From: Gigaspora margarita
Taxonomy: Eukaryota > Glomeromycota > Glomeromycetes > Diversisporales > Gigasporaceae
Length of the DNA: 64,000 nucleotides
Direction of reading: 5' to 3'
Assembly (NCBI GenBank): GCA_009809945.1
Contig: WTPW01000418.1
Location: forward strand, 111,826-175,825
Below the pieces are notes generated by a model. The model was not told where the DNA came from, did no database searches, and saw only the letters and a program-made list of their open reading frames with translations. Below are positions 54,830 to 64,000 of this stretch, piece after piece (the stretch's first letter is position 1; each line of letters starts with the position of its first letter). A program made the translations under genes and the position numbers.

Positions 54830-55560
54830 CAGTGCCAGTTTTTACTTTTTATTCTGAATTTTTTTTTCTAAAAAGAAATTAATACAGTAATACTTTTTTT
54901 TTGTGAGTTTTTAATTGTTGGAACGAGAACTATATGCAGTATGATACCAGGAATATATGATCAGGAAATAAGCTTGGTGAAATGAAACAATTTAGATCTG
55001 AATAGAAAAATAAAGGCAAAATGAAACAATTTAAATTAGGATGAGTAACTAATAATAAGTTTTAGTTTTCATTCTTGTTTTATTTTATTTTTATTTTTTT
55101 TTGTATATGAATTAACAATTTTTTTACTTAGAGGTTTTTAGGTCTTTGATTGTTAGAATGCGAGGTTGAACTTAAGAATTTAGATCTGGGTTGGAGATTG
55201 TAATAGTAAGTATAGTTTTTTACTCCTTTTTAATTTCAATTTTTTTTTCTTTTTGAATATAAACTATAACTTCAATATCTTTTCTTTGCAGGTCTTTAGG
55301 CCTTTGATTTGTTGAAATATAAAGTTGAATCTGAAATTTAAATCCAGGTGAGAGATCATATAGATTATTTAGGCTTTGACTTGTTGGAATACAAAGTTAA
55401 AAATTTAGATCTGAGCAGGAAACTGTATCGATAAGTATAGTTTAATTGTATTCTGGTTTCATTTTTTTTAATATAAACTAACAATTTCTTATATTAGTAG
55501 ATCTTTGTCCTATTAGATTATTGGAATTGCGAAATAGGAACATTAATATTATAAAAACTG
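54830..55560 (+). repeat. Degenerate tandem repeat, about four units
   Basis: Blocks starting AAGTATAGTTTTT, then a pyrimidine run, AACTATAACTTCAATAT, AGGTCTTTAGGCCTTTGATT, GTTGAAATAAAGTTGAA and AATTTAGATCTGGGT recur near 54830, 55048, 55206 and 55433, with unit length roughly 160-220 bp. Noncoding. Confidence 0.5.
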
Positions 55561-55733
55561 AATGATAGATAGTTATTAGAAAGGACAAAAAGATGAAAGG
55601 TTTATGAAGTCATAATATAGTCATTATGATTTTTACGATATTGTAATTGATAGCTATGTTTATTGTAAGGGACAGTATGTTGTACATACAGATTTTATAT
55701 TGTCTAATTGATAGCTACATTTACTGTATTTGT
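55561..55733. other. AT-rich spacer
   Basis: Short duplicated phrase TTGTAATTGATAGCTATGTT (55640) and TGTCTAATTGATAGCTACAT (55700); otherwise nothing. Confidence 0.4.
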
Positions 55734-56009
55734 CTGAAAATAAGCTATCCTTTTTGTTCAAAAAGTTATACAAAAAAATGTGGGAGTAGCTTATTTTTAG
55801 ATTGTTAAATTTTTTGAAAAATTGAAAAACGTACTAATAAAAAGTTGTCTGAATACTATAAAATTTTTATTATATGTATATTTCGTTGTCCTGAACAACT
55901 TTACTTAATCACACTTTTGAGGTTTACTTAGTAAAATAAAAACTTTTATATGTAGCAAAATCTGGGGAGTAGCTTCTTTTGGAGGTAGCTTATTTTTAGA
56001 AACCTATAG
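55734..56009. mobile_element. TA-flanked MITE, CTGTATT...AATAAGCTA variant
   Basis: Ends CTGTATTTGTCTGAAAATAA and TTATTTTTAGAAACCTATAG; TA at 55732-55733 and 56010-56011. GTAGCTTATTTTTAG occurs several times inside. A much decayed relative (GAATAAGCTACC / GGTAGCTTATTATTGGG) is near 63480-63595. Confidence 0.7.
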
Positions 56010-56507
56010 TATTGTGAGGGAAATATAGTTGCATAGTACAGCATATTATTTAAAACTTGTATATCATATATCAATATATGAATTGAATTATTTTAATAAA
56101 ATAAATAAAAATATTTTGATAATACATTTTGAAATTACAAAAAAAAAAAAAAAACAAACAAAATTATATAGCATATTGTAGTAGCAGGTCTCAATTGTCA
56201 TTCTATTAAACTAATCTGCTCAAGTTAACTCTAACTATTTAACAAGAGAAAACCTGTAAAAAGAAGTGTTAGCTTTCAGTTTGAAAAAAGAAAATCAAAC
56301 CCAAATTCCACTTTGATAACTTTTTTTTTTGACTATACATAAATTTAGATAGCTTATTTAGTTAAATATTTGCTAATTACTGTAATAAATATATATAAAT
56401 AAATTAGTGATAAATACTATATATTGAATAAAATGAATACCATATTATAAAATTTTTACAAGAAATTATATACTTTAAATAATAAGTTTTTATTCACCAT
56501 ATTTCTA
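56010..56507. other. AT-rich DNA, no gene
   Basis: No gene or notable repeat; one poly-A run near 56139. Confidence 0.45.
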
Positions 56508-57565
56508 CAGTGCAAACAACCTAGTTCCAACAAATAGAATTTTCTAGTGGCCAAATCTGAAATTTACATAATGTGGCCAAATTTGATATTTTCATTATAT
56601 GCAGCCAAATTTGATATTTTCATTATATGCGGCCAAATTTATTATATGCGGCCAAATTTGATATTTTCATTATATACGGCCAAATTTGATTATTTTCATA
56701 TATCAGATTTTGGCAGTTAATCAGAGATCTTCTGTAGTGTAACGTGATGCAAATTACATATGAAAATCACTATAGTGTAAATGTGGCGTGCATACATCTA
56801 AAAATATTTTTTTTACTAAGTTAACGACACATGCCCACTAATTGAAAGTTGTAGAGCTTGTCAAGATGCACCTAACAGTGGTTAGTCATCCTAATCGGCC
56901 CAGTGGATAGCTAGATATCGTTGAAAAACGATTGGGCGACTATATAAAGTCTATGTAATTTACAGAGATTTTATATAGTCGTCCAAACATTTTTTGATAA
57001 TATCTTGCCATCCACTGGGTCAATTTGGATTATCTAACCACCGTTAGATGCGTCTCGACGAGCTCTACAACTTTCAATTAGTGGGCATATGTCGTTAACT
57101 TAGTAAAAAATATTTTTATATGTATGCACGCCACATTCACACTATAGTGATAGATAGGGCAGCCAAATTTAGTAGCCAAATTAGTAGACATATGGTGGCC
57201 AAATTAGTATATATAGGGCGGTCAAATTTAATATATATAGGGTGGCCAAATTTAGTATATATAGGGCGGCCAAATTTAGTATATATTGGGCAGCCAAATT
57301 TAGTATATAAGGTGGCCAAATTGCTTGTTTTAAAAATATATATAGGGCGGCCAAATTTTATATTTAAAAATAAAAATACTATAACTTCAACCTGCTATAA
57401 CTTTTTTATAAATAGATTTAAAAAAAATTAAAAACCATGGAAGTGTTTAGCTTGTTTTGATTTAACATTTTAAGATAGTATTTTTTGGTTACTATTCTTT
57501 TTGAAGAAGGATTAGCAATTTGAATGTTATCAATTTTATTTGTCGGGACTAGGTTGTTTGCACTG
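56508..57565. mobile_element. TA-flanked TIR element built of GGCCAAATTT repeats
   Basis: Ends CAGTGCAAACAACCTAGTTC and GACTAGGTTGTTTGCACTG; TA at 56506-56507 and 57566-57567. Left interior: five copies of GGCCAAATTTGATATTTTCA (56574-56700). Right interior: about seven copies of TATATATAGGGCGGCCAAAT (57195-57360). A complete foldback (56767-57150) sits between. The 103-codon frame at 57120-57431 is a translation of the repeat. Confidence 0.85.
56767..57150. mobile_element. 384-bp foldback nested in the GGCCAAATTT element
   Basis: Ends TCACTATAGTGTAAATGTGG and CCACATTCACACTATAGTGA; arms pair almost throughout (CCCACTAATTGAAAGTTGTA with TACAACTTTCAATTAGTGGG), loop near 56960. The best-preserved member of the family also seen at 4265-4505 and inside 22196-22763. 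It retains CpGs that the other copies have lost. Confidence 0.85.
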
Positions 57566-58007
57566 TATATTAAATATTTATATATTTTTTACTGTTTATT
57601 TAATTTTTACTACTTCTTAAAAGTGAGAAATGGGTTTTGGGTTGGAGAAATGGGTTGACTTATGTTTTGTTATTTTTTTTTTAGATGGAAAATAAATTTG
57701 ACTCAAAATTTTTTTAATTTTATCCAATTAACATGTGACTTTTTGCAGATCAGTAGACTAATTTTAAGGTCTAATTCCACAGATTGGTACATATGGTACT
57801 ATTTTTAGTACAAAGTAGTAAATTCAAACCATTAAATAAAATTTAAAATTGTATAATAATGTCTATACAAAATTGATAGTAAAATATTTATCTGCTATAT
57901 TGATTATTTCTATTTTATTTTTAGATATTTAAAAAATTTCTATCAGTTTCTGAACTTTATAACTTATTTTAATATTAAATTAACTAGTTATTAAAATTGT
58001 ACAAAAT
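57566..58007. other. AT-rich spacer
   Basis: Nothing recognised. Confidence 0.4.
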
Positions 58008-58704
58008 GGACCTGCAGGTCGATAGTGTAGTGGTTATGCTCTTAGGTCCCCAAACGTAAGGTCACCGGTTCAAGTCCCACTAGGAACATTAATTCTACAC
58101 GGAGTCATGAGATGGATGGGCTGAACCAGGGTGCTAGGACCGCGTGCGGGTATATAACCACATTTGGACACTCTATGAAGATATGGCATATGAAAAAAGC
58201 AGACCCCTAGTAAAGATCCAGACAAAAAAGGAAATAAAAGAATACTTCTGGTGAAATTCTGGTGGAACAAAAAAGAAGAATACTGCCAGTGGAAATCCGG
58301 TTGAACAAAAAGAATACTCCTGGTGAAATTCCGGTTGCAAGGTATAAAACATGGTGTTGATAACCAAATTAGGAAAGTCCCATGAGGGATACAAAAAAAT
58401 TGAAGCTCCTGACTAGGTGCCACCAAACTAAAATCGGACAAAGTACTCAAGGTTGATGACAAAGGGGACATCCTAGAAAAGCGCGCAGAGGGGCAAAGAT
58501 CTCTTAAATTCCTGCTGTGGCGGACTGGCTGGACTGAAGTTGGGGAAATGACCGATAAAGGGAGGTGTAGCTTAGTCGTAGAAAAAACATAATGATGTAA
58601 TATAGGAGCCTAGGTTTGTCGGGTTCCTATAAATAAAATAAGACCTTAATAAATGAGGTGCCAGCTGCGCTCCTAGCTATGCTCTAGGGTTAAAAATAAA
58701 ATAA
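58008..58704 (+). mobile_element. SINE-like retroposon, 697 bp, 15-bp target duplication
   Basis: Flanks AAAATTGTACAAAAT at 57993-58007 and 58705-58719. tRNA-like head with A box (GATAGTGTAGTGGTTATGC) and B box (GGTTCAAGTCCC), spaced as in a tRNA gene. The tail is A-rich (TTAAAAATAAAATAA). Inside, AAGAATACT(C/T)CTGGTGAAATTC-like phrases are repeated about four times (58240-58340). Minus-strand frames of 133 and 73 codons here are not genes. The head resembles that of 60886-61500 but the body differs. Confidence 0.88.
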
Positions 58705-58719
58705 AAAATTGTACAAAAT

Positions 58720-59271
58720 AAGGGGAGTGCCAAAAATTAGGTGATTTTTTAGGGGGAGAGGAGGTAAAAAATGTTGAAATTATATATAGAAACCTGACCA
58801 AATCTATATTATGGAGGAGGGGGTAGGCCTTTAATAAAAAATAATCAGATAATTAATGATACTGCCCTAAGCTTTGTATTTTATAAAAAAAGATTTAACA
58901 AAAATCTTAATTTTAGTTTAAGGAACTTTAGATCCCTATTTTCAAGACAAAGATCCTACATATTAAATTTTTTTTAATACTAATTTTTGCCTCTATTAAA
59001 TTATAGCCTTTTTTATATAAAGCTGAACTAATATATATTTTATTAGCAATTTATACTATATCATATATTCTAAGTTTATATTTATACAATTTTACAATTT
59101 ATTATATCCAAATGCTAAATTTTTATAGAATTATCTCACTTATTTACAAAACTTTTTAAGTTTAATTATAACTATTTGGTAAATACTTTTTAGTATTGTT
59201 AAATATTTTAATATCAATTTAAAATTTACTAATATTTAGATATTTTCTGATAATTCTTTTACAAATATATA
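58720..59271. other. AT-rich DNA, no gene
   Basis: Nothing recognised. Confidence 0.4.
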
Positions 59272-59511
59272 GGGTGAGTCAGTAGAAAAGGAACAAACCA
59301 TTTTAGTAAATTTTTTTAATTTTTAATTAAAATATTTTAACAACTATTTAATCAAATTTGCTAAAAAAATTTTATTTTAATCTTGAAATTATATAGAATT
59401 AAAATAAAAAAAAATTATTAAATTTATTAAGATGGTTGTTAAGATATTTAAGCTTAAAGTCAAGAAAACTTTACTTAAAAAAAATTTGTTACTTTTCTAC
59501 TGACTCACTAC
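59272..59511. mobile_element. MITE with GGTGAGTCAGTAGAAAAG ends
   Basis: GGGTGAGTCAGTAGAAAAGG at the left pairs with CTTTTCTACTGACTCACTAC at the right; a second inverted pair lies inside (ATTTTAATCTTGAAATTATA / ATAGAATTAAAATAAAA). TA-rich flanks, target duplication ambiguous. About 240 bp. Confidence 0.7.
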
Positions 59512-60377
59512 CATATACAACTAATATAAATCTTATTAAAGATATTTGCAAAACTTATTATTGCAAATACAAAAATAGTCTACTTTTATTTATCTTATTA
59601 ACTGGAACTCTAAATAGAAATACTTTAATTATAACCAAAATCTTTACACAATATTACTAATTTTAGACTTAATCTTTTTAAAGCATATAAAATTAAAATT
59701 CTTTTTAATGAATTAACTACTATCTTAAAATTTATTTATATTTCTTTCTTAATTCTAATTGTTTTTAGTATTATCAGCCTAATATACAATTCTATTGGTT
59801 TACTTGTAATAATAATTTCTTTTTAATTTATAATATTATCCAAATAGCTATACAAAATATTTTCTAATACCAATATAAATTGATTATATTCTAAATTTTA
59901 AATATTTAAAATTAGAAAAAAAAACAATTTAACACCTAGTATATTAAACACAGGTATTTGTGTAATATATAAATTAAAATAATTTTTATTAACTAAACAA
60001 AGAAATAAATAAAATTTTACTAATATTAGGGTTAGAGTTGAGGCCTGGAATAGATAGGAGCATATTTTATACCAAAATTTTATAAGGAATTTTTTTTATT
60101 AGGACCCCAAAGAAGATTTTATAGACAAAATTTTAAAATATTTTTATTTTTTGTTTTTTGCTTATTTTAGTTGTACAAAAAATGATCTGTATAGATTTAC
60201 AAAGTGTATTTAATTCAATATTTTGATTGGCTTTTATATTTGTTTTTGTAACCAAGTGTTAACACACCAAGTGTTCAAATAGAAATTGCCTTAAAATTAT
60301 TATCTTTAACTATTAAGCTTTTAAACTATACTCTTTTTTACCAATCCATATTTTATTAAAACAATACTCAAATAGTA
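59512..60377. other. AT-rich DNA, possible LINE debris
   Basis: A 74-codon frame (59436-59660) overlaps the MITE and is not credible. The phrase TGGAACTCTAAATAGAAATA and following decayed frames might be old retroelement coding, but nothing can be named. Confidence 0.3.
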
Positions 60378-61777
60378 CAGTCTAATCTTGATATAATCAC
60401 CTTTTTGAAAAACAGAAATTAGGTAATTATAACAAGAAGTGATTATAAATAATAACTCTATATAATCACTTTAATAATAAATAGCAAAATAATGTAATAT
60501 AAAAAATTTTTTAAACAATTGCAAATCATTGCTATATATAAATTATTTTTTTATAAGCAAATTGATTATTGCACTTAATAAAGTTGTTCTATATAATAAA
60601 TTACATATATAGTAAAATTTTTATAATTTTTGAAGTAACTTTATTATATTGATTTTATATTTTACATTATATGAAAAAAATTAAACCATTTTTATTTTTT
60701 TTCGTATTATGTAAAATATAAAATCTACATAATAAAAATTACTTCAAAAATTATAAAAATTTTACTATATATGTAATTTATTACTTAGAATAACTATAAT
60801 TAATGCGCAGTAATCGATTTGCTTATAAACAAATAAAGGTTTATATATAGCAACTATTCATAATCGATTAGATTTTTATTTTATTTTTTTTTTTTCCGTT
60901 TTACAACCGAGACCTTGTCTTGATTCTTTATTAAGTTATTAAAGACGTAATATTTGTTACATAAATGAGGATACAACTAGCCACACGTGCACTTTTGGTG
61001 CCTAATTTAAGTGGTCTGCCCAAAGGTTCCACACTAGCTGCCATACCTACAACCCAACTACGGAAGTTGCCTATTTAAACCCTCTGGTTCATGGTCCTCC
61101 TATTACTACCCGACTCACTACATATATATGTAGATATTTGTGGGGCCCCAACTCATTCAAGAATGTTCGACTCGGACTACTTTATCTGCGGCCTAGAGTT
61201 GGCTAGGTAGGACGTAAGTCCTTCTTAGTCTTCTTGTCCAGTTTTAACCCGGACTTTCTGTACCCACTTAACCGCAACTGCCAAGGTCCGTCGAAAAACG
61301 CCACCAGGAGTTCATGACATGATCTTCACTACGTCTTGTGACTTCGGTTACCCAAATCATCGATCCAAACCAACAAGTTCTGCCCTGCAAAGTTTGTTAC
61401 ACCAATTATTAAAATTCGCATTCGCCGTCCACAGGACTTGAACCGGCAATCTTTCAATTTGTAACCTCGGAGCATAACCGCTATGCTATCGGACCCGAGG
61501 TCGATTAGATTTTTATTTTATTAAAAATTATATATATGTTTTTTAAATTTTTGATTCTTATTATTAATATTTTAACTATATTATATTCTTTTGTGACTTT
61601 ATCAAAGTAAATTTAATATAATTTTATACCTTTTTTAAAAAAAATAATGTGATAGTGATTATAAAGTGATTGTGACTATATAGAGAGTAAAATAATATAA
61701 ATTTATTTGGTAAATAAAAAAGGTGATTATTACGAAGTGGTAACTATATCAAGAGTAACTATAATGAGATTAGACTG
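60378..61777. mobile_element. pogo-like MITE interrupted by a SINE
   Basis: Ends CAGTCTAATCTTGATATAAT and ATAATGAGATTAGACTG; TA at 60376-60377 and 61778-61779. Repeats of GTGATTATAA/TAATCACC near both ends. Without the SINE and one target copy the element is about 763 bp, close to its relative at 32390-33120. No ORF. Confidence 0.85.
60886..61500 (-). mobile_element. SINE-like retroposon, 615 bp, 22-bp target duplication
   Basis: A 22-bp duplication (beginning TCGATTAGATTTTTATTTTA) lies at 60864-60885 and 61501-61522. Minus strand: the 5' head CCTCGGGTCCGATAGCATAG holds an A box (GATAGCATAGCGGTTATG) and a B box (CCGGTTCAAGTCC), and the element ends in a poly-A run (T run at 60886-60895 on the + strand). 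It is CpG-rich compared with the MITE it sits in, so it is a recent arrival. No ORF. Confidence 0.92.
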
Positions 61778-61779
61778 TA

Positions 61780-62329
61780 TATTCTTTTGTATATTATCCA
61801 ATATATTTAAACCTTCAATATTTTTTATAAAATAGTATAAACTATTCCTACTATATAAATGCAAAAAAATGCACAAGGGTATTAATTCAAACTTTGGTCT
61901 AAACTAAACTTAATATAGTCTAAAATTTGAAATTACACTCTGCGCATTATTTTGCACTTATATAGTATAGTCAGACCTCTCTAAATGAGAACTCCAAACA
62001 TCTCTTATATAGGTCATGACTGATCTGCATAAATTTAGAAGTTTTTGCTACTACTAAAATTCTAAAAGTTGAATTATTATATATAAATTTTATAGTAATT
62101 TGCTAAAAACTAAATTATTACATCTAGATTTATTAAAAATAATTTTGTATTGTAAATATTGCATTTTACTTTACAATTCTTTTGGATTTAAAATTGACAT
62201 ATGTAGTTTTAAAATTTATACTAATAGAAATATAACATATGTCAATTTTTACTAAGCTCAAATCTAACTATATAATAAAATTTGGCAATAATTTGTAAAA
62301 AATTCTACTATATTAACTTAAAAACTTTT
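61780..62329. other. AT-rich DNA with TIR fragments
   Basis: CAGACCTCTCTAAATGAGAA at 61972 looks like a single pogo-like end, directly followed by ACATCTCTTATATAGGTCAT, a fragment of the 35062 MITE end. GACATATGTAGTTTTAAAAT (62197) and its inverse (62218-62245) form a small hairpin. Confidence 0.45.
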
Positions 62330-62715
62330 ACTAATCAAACTTGAAATACATATCTTCAACTAATAGAATCTTAATTTTTATATAAAAATATTAAAAACTC
62401 ACAATGATATTTAAGATTTTTGTAAATTTAGATATCTACATTTTCACAAGTTTTTACTCAACTTATATTATATTTAAAAAAACTTTCTCAAAATAAAACT
62501 TTCAAAATACTACTAAGTAAGTTAATATATATGAAATTTAGCAATTCTTAGTTAAAATTTTTTTAAAAATAAACAAATATTGATGAAAATATCTATATAT
62601 TTCATTTAGCTTCTAGATTTGGATTTTTTTTTAATGAAAAGAACAAAAAAAATTATAGTACCTACTCTAATTTTTACAAGTTCAAATAAAACAAGTTACT
62701 GTACACTAGTAAAAG
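62330..62715 (+). repeat. Decayed unit of the 3-kb foldback (22866-25872)
   Basis: Parallels the ~378-bp unit phrase by phrase: TAATAGAATCTTAATTTTTA, CTACATTTTCACAAGTTTTT, AACTTTCTCAAAATAAAACT, CTACTAAGTAAGTTAATATA and AAACAAGTTACTGTACACTA (GCGCACTAA in the intact element). Every CpG of the intact unit is lost here. Confidence 0.7.
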
Positions 62716-62974
62716 TAATGCATAACAATGAAATTTACTTTTTAAAATTTCAAGTTATTTGTTTAATTTTCATACCAGTATAGTTTTTTTTATTCAAAAA
62801 TATTATTTTTTTGTAGATCACTTTTTCGCATATATTTTGAACTGTATTTGACTATATAAAAAATTTTTAATAATAAAATTTTAAAAGCTGTCTTATAAAA
62901 CTGATGTTTTTATAATCATTTTTCTTTTGCAACAACTTCCCAACTAGATAATTCTATATTTTCTACTTTTCTAT

Positions 62975-63440
62975 ATTGAATCTTAATATAGCAACACACA
63001 ATGTACAATACACGTACTAAAAGACAACTCAAGAAAGAATTTTGTCTTCAAAATAATCTATATATTATTAGCATAACAGAAACAAAAATTCATCTTCAAA
63101 ATTCAAAAAATTCCTTAATATCCCACAATTTACCTACTTCTGGTCTAGTTTAGATAATTCAGCAGAAAGTACTAGCATAATAATTAATACCTCTTTAAAC
63201 TCCCATATTCACAACATTTATACACACCCTAGTGGAGCTATTGCGATTAATTTATTCTTTAAATATGATTTTAAATTCAGAATAATATTAGTTTATCTCT
63301 TTTTAACAAATCAGCAATATTGCAATCAAATACAAGATAATATAATAAGTTGGATTTAGCAAGCACTATACCTAAACCTATATCCTATTATTTTTGGAGA
63401 CTTTAATGCCTCCAATACCTCTTATTAGTCAATATCTAAA
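62975..63440 (+). pseudogene. LINE (non-LTR) endonuclease relic
   Basis: Frameshifted fragments of an APE-type endonuclease in order: IATHNVQ (62988), LQNNLYIISITETKI (63047), LDNSAESTSIIINTSLNSHI (63151) and then YPIIFGDFNASNTSY (63382). The Asn of NVQ, the Glu of ITETK and the GDFNA motif correspond to metal and catalytic residues of the exonuclease-endonuclease-phosphatase fold. No reverse transcriptase domain is visible before the window ends. A full-length relative could supply the machinery for the SINEs. Confidence 0.65.
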
Positions 63441-64000
63441 TTCAAACTACTATTTTATCTCTGCAACAATAATACTATAGAATAAGCTACCTATTTTTGA
63501 ACAATTTTAAGTAAAAAAACTAGAGTAGCTTATTTTTGGGATACAGATTTTAAAAGATTTATGCTCAATCAATAGAGGTAGCTTATTATTGGGTGTTTAA
63601 AAAAATTTTTAAAAAAAATTCTTATGCATACCCTATTAATTTGAAAATAGGTACATGTGTACATATGTATATTACTACAAGTGCTATTAGATACTTGTAG
63701 ATCTCTAGTATGTATGTATATACTATGTACATATGCACATTACTTTCTTTAATTCACTTTTTTTTGTTTTTTTTTATTTGTTTTATTTTAAATTTTTTTT
63801 ACGCTTTTTTTTTTTTATTTTCTTTTTATTTTTTTTTTATGTTTTTGTTTATTTTTTTTATTTTAAAATTTTTTTTATGCTTTTTTTATTTAATGTATTT
63901 TTTTATTTAACTATTTTTTCGATTTATTTTATTTTTATTTATTTATTAATTTTTTTTGATTTTTTTAATTTTTTTTTACTTTCATCAGCAAATTTATATA
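63441..64000. other. MITE debris and T-rich low-complexity DNA
   Basis: 63480-63600 holds a decayed CTGTATT/ATAAGCTACC-type MITE. From 63740 the + strand is mostly TTTTTTATTTT; the 66-codon frame there is poly-Phe and not a gene. Confidence 0.6.

Noticed and set aside
56574..57360. CRISPR-like array of GGCCAAATTT repeats
   Set aside because: Repeats are short, spacers are near-identical, and the array lies within a TIR element in a eukaryotic genome.
57120..57431. 103-codon repeat protein (VYIGRPNL repeats)
   Set aside because: Direct translation of the GGCGGCCAAATTTAGTATATA transposon repeats, overlapping the end of a foldback.
58020..58090. tRNA gene
   Set aside because: A and B boxes are present but acceptor and anticodon stems do not pair; the direct repeats and A-rich tail identify a SINE-like element.
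61420..61500. tRNA gene on the minus strand
   Set aside because: Same reason: it is the head of a 615-bp retroposon with a 22-bp duplication.
63710..63910. Hydrophobic 66-codon membrane protein
   Set aside because: Poly-Phe from a T-rich low-complexity run.

Overview
The window looks like nuclear DNA of an arbuscular mycorrhizal fungus (Glomeromycotina; Rhizophagus-, Gigaspora- or Diversispora-like). It is very AT-rich and gene-poor, with short GT-AG introns. It carries a BTB-BACK-TLDc protein and a secreted/membrane kelch protein, plus remnants of a streptogrisin-like S1 protease and a Plavaka-type (CACTA) transposase. To my knowledge these families are expanded in that lineage. Homology was judged by eye without database searches, so the lineage call is strong but not proven.

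Three genes look intact: a five-exon kelch-repeat type I membrane protein (10682-12225, +), a two-exon BTB-BACK-TLDc protein (37899-39418, +), and a long single-exon secreted Ser-rich tandem-repeat protein (44829-47573, -) with a signal peptide, a dibasic Kex2-type site before the repeats and another after them. The repeat gene is interrupted by a 917-base assembly gap. A frameshifted copy of its 5' repeat region lies on the + strand at the very start of the window, joined to the Plavaka-like relic.

Almost everything else is transposon-derived. 0.4-3.9 kb: transposase relic with a TTAA-flanked insertion. 4.2-9.1 kb: degenerate tandem arrays, a MITE and foldback elements. 9-13 kb: CpG-retaining DNA around the kelch gene. 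13.2-18.1 kb: nested foldbacks, one 2.7 kb element carrying an unidentified GC-richer insert. 19.5-28.3 kb: pogo-like MITE, a ~95-bp satellite and three foldbacks with related termini (1.1, 3.0 and 1.1 kb). 29.6-37.3 kb: hAT-like MITEs, a decayed gene and several TIR elements. 39.9-43.2 kb: a three-level nest of foldback and hAT-like elements. 49-51 kb: a foldback with telomere-like repeats in its loop, then the protease relic. 53-61.8 kb: three tRNA-headed SINE-like retroposons with clear target-site duplications, plus MITEs. 62.3-63.4 kb: a decayed foldback unit and a LINE endonuclease relic.

Two themes stand out. Many non-autonomous elements can be bounded to the base by target duplications (TA, TTAA, 8 bp, 15-22 bp), giving a legible insertion history. 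Copies of one family differ mostly by C-to-T/G-to-A transitions: copies in some segments have lost nearly all CpG while those near the genes keep it, suggesting methylation- or RIP-like decay in compartments.
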